From positions 1 to 6,048 of the forward strand of contig CAMJIA010000081.1 in NCBI GenBank assembly GCA_946405695.1: a stretch of 6,048 nt of DNA, written 5' to 3'. The position numbers and the translations under genes were made by a program. Numbering within the stretch: the first letter of the stretch is position 1; every line of letters starts with the position of its first letter. The stretch is from an uncultured Prevotellaceae bacterium (lineage in GTDB: Bacteria; Bacteroidota; Bacteroidia; Bacteroidales; Bacteroidaceae). Below are positions 1 to 5,919 of this stretch, piece after piece. The notes under the pieces are model-generated. The model was not told the DNA's origin. It saw nothing but the letters and a program-made list of their open reading frames with translations, and did not search any database.

Positions 1-352
1 TGGCGACAGCGTGAAGGCGTGGCTTGACAACGAACTTGTCTTCGATACAATTCTGAAGCACGACGACACGAAGGGCATCTTCTCTTCAGCTACCATCGAC
101 GATGCCAGCGGAGAACTCATCGTGAAAGTCGCTAATACCAGTGATGCAGCAACCACCGCCCGACTTAATCTGAAGAACTTTAAGCCGGCAAGCGCCCGTG
201 TAGTTCGTTTGGCAGCCAACGACGGTATGGAAGAGAACACGCTCGATACACCCACTGCCATCCATCCTGTGGAGCAACTGCTCTCACCCGAGAATGGCAG
301 CATTCTGCTGGATGTACCTCCTTACTCGCTGAATATCGTCAGGATCAAGTGA
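1..352 (+). CDS. Alpha-L-arabinofuranosidase (GH51-type), C-terminal end, 5' truncated by the window
   Basis: The open frame enters from the left edge (first whole codon at base 2, reading GDSVKAWLDNELVFD) and stops with TGA at 350-352. The GTG at 11 is in frame but lies inside a domain, so it is not a real start. About 116 residues are visible. The first 15 look like the end of a LamG-like beta-sandwich (V-K-A-W-L-D followed by E-L-V). The rest resembles the C-terminal beta domain of GH51 arabinofuranosidases, with a G-E-L-I-V-K-V-A-N strand, an E-N-T-L-D-x-P-T motif and the closing V-P-P-Y-S-L-N-I-V-R-I-K. Such enzymes release terminal arabinofuranose from arabinan or arabinoxylan, normally in the periplasm or at the cell surface. 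The catalytic barrel is outside the window, so the family call rests on the tail alone; another glycoside hydrolase with a similar C-terminal domain is possible. Confidence 0.72.
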   Translation, partial: GDSVKAWLDNELVFDTILKHDDTKGIFSSATIDDASGELIVKVANTSDAATTARLNLKNFKPASARVVRLAANDGMEENTLDTPTAIHPVEQLLSPENGSILLDVPPYSLNIVRIK

Positions 353-369
353 GTTCGAGCAAGGAGGGG

Positions 370-2151
370 TCAGGGGTGGTCTGAACGAGCTAACCTCTTA
401 CTCGCCGCCAGACCTGCCAGACGACCATTGACCACGATGTCGGCCACACCGTTTCCACCAAGTCGGTTGGCACCATGCAGTCCACCAGTCACTTCGCCAG
501 CGGCATAGAGACCGCCGATAGGTGTGCCGTCGGCTCGTAGCACTTGTGTCTCCGTATTCACGCTCAGACCGCCCATCGTATGATGAATGGCAGGCTTTAC
601 ACGGACAGCATAGAAGGGTGCCGTCTCTAAGGCACCAGGCATTCCTGTGGCACTGCGTCCGAAGTCATCGTCGTGCCCCGCTTTCTGCCAGGCGTTATAT
701 CGGCTCACGGCTTGTGCGAACTGATCAGCAGGGATACCCAACTGACCAGCCAACTCCTCCAGAGTAGAACCTTCGCAGAGCAGATGCTGGTTGGCGTAGG
801 TCTCGATGGATGCCAGCGACTGACGCACCGTCTGGTCAAACACTAGCAGGGCTTCTTCTTGCGGCTGTGCAAGAATGGCTGCAGACACCACGTCGCGCGT
901 GTCCATTTCGTTGCAGAAACGCTGGCCCTCATGGTTCACTAGTATAGCTCCGTTGCCACGCACAGCCTCAGTGATGAGGATATGATTGGTGGCCTCTGCA
1001 GTCGGGTGAATCTGAATGGTCGCCATCTGAATGGTAGCTCCTCCGATGGCCGTCACCCAGTCGAAGGCATCGCCCGTAGCACCAGGATGGTTCAGCGTCG
1101 CAAAGCCGCTGAGCGAAGGCTGCAACTTAGCCACCATAGCGAGATTGGCCCCAAAGCCGCCTGTGGCGATGATGACTGCACGAGCCGTGAGTTGATAGCT
1201 GCTGCCGTTGGCATTCTGTACACAGACACCTGTCACACGACCATCAACAGCCGTCAGCAGTCCCGTCACCTTGTTGGATGTCCTGATCTCGACATTTTCC
1301 ATCTGACAGGCCGTCTTGAGCACCTTCATCAAGTGTGGACCGATGGCCGAGCCACCCTGTGGGCGATGTGTGCGCTTCACGCTACTGCCACCCATCAGTC
1401 CCACGTCTGTCAGGTCGGCACCAAGTCCCGTCAGCCACGAGATGGTGATGGGCGCATTGTCCACCAGATTCCAGACCAGCGACGGGATGTTCTCATTCTT
1501 GCCGCCACGCATGGTGTCGTCGTAGAACAGTTGCTTCGTGTCTTCTATGCCGAGTCCTTTCTGGATGTCTGTCTCTGCGGCATTGATGCCACCCGTAGAG
1601 TAGTTGGTGTTGCCCCCCAGGATGCCCTGCTTCTCCAGCACCACAATCTTCAGCCTGTCATTCGTCTCAGCCGCAGCGACAGCAGCAGAGAGACCTGCAC
1701 CGCCAGCACCCACCACCACGATGTCGCATGTACCGTCTTGATAGGTCTTTTCAGTGTCAGACGTGTTTCCCATCGCTGCTTGCAAGGCCGCATTGATCGC
1801 ATCGATGACACCTGTCGATGTCAGCGTGGCGCCAGAGATGCCATCCACCTCGACGCTCATCATGTCCGTCCTTCCCTGTGCCGCTGCCACGAGGCTGTTG
1901 ATGGTCTCCTGGGCAAAGACCGATTCCGACTGGCTGACGACGGTCACCTGCTCTACTTGATGGTCTTTCACCACCACCTTGACCACGATGGTTCCGCTAC
2001 GGCCCTCACCAGTGCCCGTCCACTCACCGTCCTGCAATACTTGTCCTACGGGTTCCACAATGCCGTTGTCATCATTCGAACACGATGTCAGCGTTGTCAG
2101 TCCACTCAATATAAGGATGGTGGTCAGCATCCATAGCATGATCTGTTTCAT
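370..2151 (-). CDS. Flavinylated lipoprotein fumarate reductase-like flavoenzyme (FMN-binding plus FAD-binding_2 domains)
   Basis: This 593-residue protein probably reduces fumarate or a related unsaturated acid outside the inner membrane. The ATG at 2151 is chosen because it begins a lipoprotein signal peptide with lipobox LTSC (Cys24); the longer frame needs a TTG at 2199 that lies inside the -7-like box. The mature start CSNDDN resembles the Bacteroidetes surface-export signal. Residues about 41-127 form an FMN-binding domain with DGISGAT, in which Thr109 is the expected site of FMN attachment by ApbE. From about 142 onward is an FAD domain with GAGGAG (148-153) and Glu173. The active-site pattern matches Shewanella flavocytochrome c3: His382, Thr394, Glu395, Arg398, Arg419 (proton-donor arginine, in NEMDTRD), His523 and Arg563 (GANRLGG). 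There is no CxxCH haem motif, so electrons must come from a flavin or another partner. Urocanate, methacrylate or another enoate cannot be excluded as substrate. Confidence 0.88.
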   Translation of the reverse strand: MKQIMLWMLTTILILSGLTTLTSCSNDDNGIVEPVGQVLQDGEWTGTGEGRSGTIVVKVVVKDHQVEQVTVVSQSESVFAQETINSLVAAAQGRTDMMSVEVDGISGATLTSTGVIDAINAALQAAMGNTSDTEKTYQDGTCDIVVVGAGGAGLSAAVAAAETNDRLKIVVLEKQGILGGNTNYSTGGINAAETDIQKGLGIEDTKQLFYDDTMRGGKNENIPSLVWNLVDNAPITISWLTGLGADLTDVGLMGGSSVKRTHRPQGGSAIGPHLMKVLKTACQMENVEIRTSNKVTGLLTAVDGRVTGVCVQNANGSSYQLTARAVIIATGGFGANLAMVAKLQPSLSGFATLNHPGATGDAFDWVTAIGGATIQMATIQIHPTAEATNHILITEAVRGNGAILVNHEGQRFCNEMDTRDVVSAAILAQPQEEALLVFDQTVRQSLASIETYANQHLLCEGSTLEELAGQLGIPADQFAQAVSRYNAWQKAGHDDDFGRSATGMPGALETAPFYAVRVKPAIHHTMGGLSVNTETQVLRADGTPIGGLYAAGEVTGGLHGANRLGGNGVADIVVNGRLAGLAASKRLARSDHP

Positions 2152-2196
2152 ATCTTGAGAATCCGAATGCCTTAGGCTTAGTTGTTTATTTTGGGG

Positions 2197-2204
2197 CAAA
2201 GATA
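2197..2204 (-). promoter_or_regulatory. Bacteroidetes -7 box (TATCTTTG) for the flavoenzyme gene
   Basis: On the minus strand the bases read TATCTTTG, an exact match to the TAnnTTTG consensus of the primary sigma factor in Bacteroidetes. It lies 45 bases upstream of the ATG at 2151, which would give a leader of roughly 40 bases. No clear TTTG or TTG is seen at the -33 distance, so this is a one-box match and could be partly fortuitous in AT-rich DNA. Confidence 0.5.
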
Positions 2205-2245
2205 CGAAATAGAAATGAGAAATGATGCATTATTTCACATTCTTC

Positions 2246-2276
2246 TTGTTTTTCTTGCTTTTTTTTCCTAATTTTG
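2246..2276 (+). promoter_or_regulatory. Bacteroidetes-type promoter (TTG, 20 bases, TAATTTTG) for the rightward lipoprotein gene
   Basis: TAATTTTG at 2269-2276 matches TAnnTTTG exactly, and TTG at 2246-2248 sits 20 bases upstream, within the usual spacing for the -33 element. The predicted transcript would begin near 2283, giving a leader of about 20 bases before the ATG at 2305. Both boxes are present with correct spacing, so this is the best-supported promoter in the window. Confidence 0.6.
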
Positions 2277-2304
2277 CAGCGAAATAATTAAAAATCATCA
2301 TGTT

Positions 2305-3312
2305 ATGAGCGAGAAATTTCCTTATGGCTACGATTTGAATGCCTTCATTCAAAGCAAAATAAAAATACTGTTATTGGCGCTGATGATGCCTTGTGCGTTG
2401 TTCATAACTGCATGCAGAGGCAAGAAAGCACAGGGAGAAAGCCCTAACGCAGACTCTGCCAGCATAACCACACAGCGCCAGCAGTACCGTTTCGAGCATC
2501 AGTTCATCATGGCCGATGACATGAACTGTGACAGCATCGTCGTGAAGGGCTATCAAGACGGAAAGGTCGCCTTTGAATGTCGCCACCAGCTGATAGACTA
2601 TGTAAGTGTTGAGAATGCTGCTGATATGGAATGGATAAACGACACGACGGACATCAACTTCGACGGCATCCCCGACCTGCAGATTTACCTTTCGGTTTTT
2701 GTCAGGGGGCAGGTTGCCCATCTGTACGCTGGCTATGTCTGGACGCCCCAGCAGAAGTTTGAAGAAGTGGAGGAGTGGAAAGAACTGTTCAACCCTGAGG
2801 TGCATCCTGAAGACCAGACCGTCACGGCCAACTATCGCAGCGATGCCAACGAGAGAACGTACGACACCTACAAGTGGACTGACGGCAACAAACTTGAACT
2901 TATCAAGACCCGTAAAGGAGCATTCTTTGGTGACGATCCTTTAGGAGATGAAAAGGTCGCCATCAAGTATTTCGTGTCGCAGTTCTATGAAGAGTGGGGC
3001 AAGAAGGAACTGCACGACTATGACGCGCTGAAACCCTATATCACTCCCAAACTCCGTCAGTATCTTGCCGATGCCTACGAGTTTGATTGTGAGGGTGAGT
3101 GCCTGGCCACTTGGAAGTTCTTCTATGAAGGTGGCGGCGATGTAGGTGAAAGTAAGTCATACACGTTCACACCTCGCGACGAGAGCCATGTCCTTGTGGA
3201 GATCGAGTATGACAACTACAAGTATGACGTGCTCCTGAAGGTGATCAAGGATGGTGACACCTATAAGATCGACAGTCTGAAGCAGGAAAGATCCGAGTTT
3301 ACCACCCAGTGA
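2305..3312 (+). CDS. Lipoprotein of unknown function: XAC2610-like N-terminal region plus DUF3828-like C-terminal region
   Basis: I do not recognise a characterised function. The 335-residue product has a hydrophobic segment (about 20-35) ending in the lipobox ITAC, with Cys37 as the probable lipidated residue; the n-region before it is unusually long (about 19 residues). Residues about 60-200 resemble XAC2610-related proteins. They include DINFDGIPDL (116-125), an acidic D-x-N-x-D-G-x-x-D pattern of the kind that binds calcium in FG-GAP or VCBS repeats, then a Y-V-W-T-P-Q-Q-K-F strand, F-N-P-E-V and Y-K-W-T-D-G-N-K-L. Residues about 215-327 look like a DUF3828-type domain: a helix around FVSQFYEEW, then ITPKLRQYLADAY, then beta strands ending in GDTYKIDSL. 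Cys262 and Cys266 could pair. The start is the first in-frame ATG after the promoter. The gene has its own promoter and is probably monocistronic. Its 3' end overlaps the convergent pectinesterase gene. Domain names come from remembered motif resemblance. Confidence 0.82.
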   Translation: MSEKFPYGYDLNAFIQSKIKILLLALMMPCALFITACRGKKAQGESPNADSASITTQRQQYRFEHQFIMADDMNCDSIVVKGYQDGKVAFECRHQLIDYVSVENAADMEWINDTTDINFDGIPDLQIYLSVFVRGQVAHLYAGYVWTPQQKFEEVEEWKELFNPEVHPEDQTVTANYRSDANERTYDTYKWTDGNKLELIKTRKGAFFGDDPLGDEKVAIKYFVSQFYEEWGKKELHDYDALKPYITPKLRQYLADAYEFDCEGECLATWKFFYEGGGDVGESKSYTFTPRDESHVLVEIEYDNYKYDVLLKVIKDGDTYKIDSLKQERSEFTTQ

Positions 3313-4810
3313 CCCAATGGCTGTCTGAATACCTTCCGATGAGTTCTGCATCGCGGATCGGATCGAGTTGGCGCATCAGCGGATTTCTGCCAGAGGTGTC
3401 GACGGGCTTGCCGTCCGCATCATGGCTGTTGAACTCGAGTATGGTGGCCGTCTTGGCGCCGTCGTCAATCGTTCCCCAGCCGCGTGCAGGGATATCCTCC
3501 AACGTACAGTTCAGCAAGACGCACTCGGCGTGCGGATAGTTCTTCCCCTTGTTGTCAGGCAGCCGCCCTATTTCTGCATACTCTGACAGTCCTTTCAGAT
3601 GGCAGTCGACAAACACGTTGCCATGGTTCTCCTCCGTGTTGCGAATCCACATGAAGGCCCCATAACTGGTGATGGTGCAGTGGTTGAAGAACGACGGTCC
3701 TCGTCCCAAGATGGTATCGCCGCCACCGTCGATGCGGCAGTCCATCCAGTAGCAACTGCCGTTGGCCTGCAGGGCATCGCCGTCGCCGATGATATGCACA
3801 TTCTCGAAGTAGTTGCGCTCACCGTTCACCAGCAGCCCTTCTGCCTGTCCTTTGCAGTCCGTCCTCAGCGTCAGGTTGCGGAGTGTCAGGTCACTGCAGT
3901 TGTCGGCAGCAAAGGCGGCGCGCCGCGAAGGGAATGTGCCCTTCACCTCGTTGGTCTTGATGTCGGCAGGATGTGGGTTGAACACCTCGTTGTTAGGGTA
4001 GTGGACCACCACGCCCTCGCGACTTTCACCCTCGATGGTGACAAAGCGCTTGTTGCGGAAGTACACCAGTTCCTCGTAGTCGCCGTTCTTCACCAGTACG
4101 CGATAGCCGTCCTGAGCCGAGGCCACAGAGTCTGGTATGAAGTCCATCGCTCCCTGAACGGTCGAGAAGTCGCCCTTGCCGTCAGCCGATACCGTCAGCA
4201 GCCGCTGGCTGCGGTCTGGGGCCGTCTCCTTCGTGCGGAACGTCCAGGCCTTTTTCCCCTTCATGCCGTCGAATCCCTCGACCACGCCTTTGTCGATCGT
4301 GACGTAGTATTCGTGGCCATACTCCAGCATGTTGTGGTGCAGATAGATGGTCAGTTGCCTGCCGTGGGCGATGATGGGGTAGAAATGGAAGCCGTCAGAG
4401 AAGCCGCCGATGATGTCGAGTTGGTAGCGGCCAGTGTCCCACGCATTCACGCCAGAGGGGGTGCCGGCCTTGGTGTTGCGGTTGGTGATGTCCTGCGACC
4501 TGTAGCGGTAGGGCACAGGCGTGTATTGTGCCGCAGGATGGTTCGGCTGACCTTTCGTGGGCCCTGCAGGGATGCTCATGTCCAGACGGTCCACCAGCCT
4601 GCCTGTCTTCTTGTCGTAGACGGAGACAAAGCCTCGCTGTCCGATCACGACGTCGTCGCTCATCGTCATCGTCAGGTGCGTGTCGATATTCACCTCTGTC
4701 GCGCCGTTCTCAGGCGACAGTCTGCTGACCGTGTTCTGTGCCTGGCACACACACACCGTGTTGGCCGTCATGACCAGTGTCAACAGCCATTCTTTCATTC
4801 TGGTTTTCAT
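3299..4810 (-). CDS. Secreted pectinesterase family protein (CE8) with N-terminal Ig-like domain
   Basis: CE8 enzymes remove methyl esters from homogalacturonan. The ATG at 4810 is chosen because AAGG lies 8 bases upstream and it opens a clean signal peptide, probably cleaved after CQA (residue 24); this gives 503 residues. In-frame ATGs at 4816 and 4828 are alternatives. Residues about 26-196 form an SbsA-type Ig-like region (LSPENGATEVNIDTHLTMTMSDDV through AWTFRTK). The CE8 parallel beta-helix covers about 203-501. It shows the DGKGDFSTVQGAMDFIP opening, GDYEE (243-247), Gln322 in QAEGL, and the two probable catalytic aspartates Asp345 (GDGDAL) and Asp365 (GGDTILG). Arg416 lies in IGRLP. 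The usual YQDT glutamine is Gly344 here, and the LGRPW tryptophan is absent, so this is a divergent CE8 branch. It follows the sigma-like fusion gene by 17 bases on the same strand, with no terminator between. Confidence 0.9.
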   Translation of the reverse strand: MKTRMKEWLLTLVMTANTVCVCQAQNTVSRLSPENGATEVNIDTHLTMTMSDDVVIGQRGFVSVYDKKTGRLVDRLDMSIPAGPTKGQPNHPAAQYTPVPYRYRSQDITNRNTKAGTPSGVNAWDTGRYQLDIIGGFSDGFHFYPIIAHGRQLTIYLHHNMLEYGHEYYVTIDKGVVEGFDGMKGKKAWTFRTKETAPDRSQRLLTVSADGKGDFSTVQGAMDFIPDSVASAQDGYRVLVKNGDYEELVYFRNKRFVTIEGESREGVVVHYPNNEVFNPHPADIKTNEVKGTFPSRRAAFAADNCSDLTLRNLTLRTDCKGQAEGLLVNGERNYFENVHIIGDGDALQANGSCYWMDCRIDGGGDTILGRGPSFFNHCTITSYGAFMWIRNTEENHGNVFVDCHLKGLSEYAEIGRLPDNKGKNYPHAECVLLNCTLEDIPARGWGTIDDGAKTATILEFNSHDADGKPVDTSGRNPLMRQLDPIRDAELIGRYSDSHWVTGW

Positions 4811-4818
4811 GTTCATAT

Positions 4819-4822
4819 CCTT
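4819..4822 (-). promoter_or_regulatory. Ribosome binding site (AAGG) deciding the pectinesterase start
   Basis: The minus strand reads AAAGGATATGAACATG. The AAGG core is 8 bases from the ATG at 4810 and only 2 bases from the ATG at 4816, so spacing favours 4810. A competing possibility is coupling through TAATG at 4830-4826, where the upstream stop and an in-frame ATG share one base. Confidence 0.45.
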
Positions 4823-4827
4823 TATCA

Positions 4828-5919
4828 TTACCAATGAGGAGGCAGCACGATATTCTCCACGTCGTGGGCCTTCTCGAATAGCGGAGCGATTTCTTCGTCA
4901 GTAAAGCCTGCGATGCCACAGCCGATGCGAGTCACGAGGAACGTCAGGTTCTGATGCTCCTTAGCGAACGCGATGAACTCGTCCACATACGGACGGATGG
5001 TCTCTACGCCACCCTGCATCGTTGGGATGCCGTAACTCTGGCCTTGCAGACCTACGCCCTGACCCATGATGGCTCCAAACTTGCGGTAGGCGATATAGGC
5101 AGCCCCACCGCCATGCATTCCCTTCAGGTTGCTGCCAAAAACAAAAATCTCGTTCGGCTGCAGTTCCGTGATAAACTCTGGTGTTGTCCTCTTGTCCATA
5201 ATATCCTCTTTGATGAATTCCATATCCTCGCATGCCATCGATTCTGCCATTGACGGTGCTGACGTCGACATTCTGGCCTCGCCCATGGTGACCTCCCTGC
5301 GCAGGATGGCCATTTCGTCCATCACCTCCGGCATATCCAGGTCCATGTCGAAGTTCTTCCTGAAATACGGCACGATGATCTGCTCCTTCAGTTTCTTGTA
5401 CTTCTGCGAGATGGCCGACGGGGTCATCCCCATCTGCGCCGCTATCTCTTTCGACTTGAAGCCCTGCAACAACAGCATGTCAATAATCAGCCGTTCCTGT
5501 CTGTCAAGCGGAGCATGGTCGCACACATCCTCCACCATCTTGTTGAACTGCAACCGCAGGTCGCTGGTCACGTCGAACGACATCAGATAGTCCTCGAACG
5601 TGATGCTGCCATACTCCTTCTGATACCATTTCAGCGCATCGAGCACCACATAGCGGAACCCGTTGATGAGCCATGTCTTCAGACTCACGTTGGGCGAGCG
5701 GTCCTCCAGCGGCTTCCAGTCGTGCTCCATCAGGTAGAGCGCATACTGGTGAGCCAGCGACATGAAGTCCAGGTTCTCCTTCTCGCGCAGCTGATACCGC
5801 TGGTCAAAGATGTTATAGCCCACCTGACAGTACCCGTAGAAATACTCACGGATAATGTCGGCATCGCCCTCGCGGAAACCGCTCAGAATCTCTTCGTCTG
5901 ACAGTCGCTGATAGTACAT
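4828..5919 (-). CDS. Sigma-70-like protein fused to a C-terminal macro-like (A1S_2505-type) domain
   Basis: This 363-residue protein joins two unrelated halves. Residues about 6-103 resemble sigma region 2 (LSDEEILSGFREGDADIIREYF; then SLKTWLINGFRYVVLDALKWY, like the S-x-R-T-W-L-F-x-I-A-R-N-x-x-L-D motif). Residues about 134-182 resemble region 4, with the helix-turn-helix KSKEIAAQMGMTPSAISQKYKKLK. A Met- and Ser-rich acidic linker runs from about 186 to 245. Residues 248-363 match the A1S_2505 macro-like family: PNEIFVFGSNLKGMHGGGAA (255-274), FGA, GLQGQSYGIPT, and the loop TRIGCGIAGFTDEEIAPLF. Macro domains bind ADP-ribose or related ligands, which suggests a ligand-sensing transcription factor, but that is inference. 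The start is the first ATG in frame. The frame is unbroken, so no frameshift explains the join. It probably shares a transcript with the pectinesterase gene downstream. Whether the sigma half is an active sigma factor is unproven. Confidence 0.85.
   Translation of the reverse strand: MYYQRLSDEEILSGFREGDADIIREYFYGYCQVGYNIFDQRYQLREKENLDFMSLAHQYALYLMEHDWKPLEDRSPNVSLKTWLINGFRYVVLDALKWYQKEYGSITFEDYLMSFDVTSDLRLQFNKMVEDVCDHAPLDRQERLIIDMLLLQGFKSKEIAAQMGMTPSAISQKYKKLKEQIIVPYFRKNFDMDLDMPEVMDEMAILRREVTMGEARMSTSAPSMAESMACEDMEFIKEDIMDKRTTPEFITELQPNEIFVFGSNLKGMHGGGAAYIAYRKFGAIMGQGVGLQGQSYGIPTMQGGVETIRPYVDEFIAFAKEHQNLTFLVTRIGCGIAGFTDEEIAPLFEKAHDVENIVLPPHW
5197..5210 (-). promoter_or_regulatory. Possible internal ribosome binding site and in-frame start for the macro-like domain alone
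   Basis: On the minus strand AAGAGG (5210-5205) is followed by 5 bases and an ATG at 5199-5197. This ATG is Met241 of the fusion protein, and initiation here would give a 123-residue protein beginning MDKRTTPEFITEL, about the size of a stand-alone A1S_2505 protein. It is the strongest Shine-Dalgarno match noticed ahead of any ATG in the window. Use in the cell is not shown by sequence alone. Confidence 0.4.

Larger units (their letters stand above)
2152..2304. promoter_or_regulatory. Divergent AT-rich intergenic region between flavoenzyme and lipoprotein genes
   Basis: This 153-base spacer separates the starts of two divergent genes and is visibly richer in A and T than its flanks, with a T-run around 2249-2268. 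It holds a -7-like box in each direction, described separately. In the leader of the leftward gene lies a short inverted repeat, GCCT-T-AGGC (2169-2177), which may be chance or a small operator. No gene or strong terminator hairpin is seen. Confidence 0.6.

Noticed and set aside
353..369. Possible terminator between the arabinofuranosidase tail and the flavoenzyme gene
   Set aside because: The gap is only 17 bases and shows neither a stable inverted repeat nor a T-run on either strand.
982..2136. Open frame of 384 codons on the plus strand, antisense to the flavoenzyme
   Set aside because: Composition is Arg-, His- and Cys-rich with no domain, and it lies entirely over a well-supported FAD/FMN enzyme on the other strand.
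1..4834. A pectin or arabinan polysaccharide utilisation locus
   Set aside because: Only a partial arabinofuranosidase and a pectinesterase are present, on opposite strands and separated by unrelated genes, with no SusC/SusD, lyase or regulator of the usual kind in view.
3599..4837. Long open frame of 412 codons on the plus strand, antisense to the pectinesterase
   Set aside because: Its translation is rich in Val, His, Arg and Ala with no recognisable domain, as expected for the mirror of a GC-biased coding strand. The opposite strand has a clear CE8 enzyme with a signal peptide.
5129..5590. Plus-strand frame of 153 codons, Ser- and Ile-rich
   Set aside because: It is antisense to the linker and region-4-like part of the fusion protein and shows no family motif or start signals.
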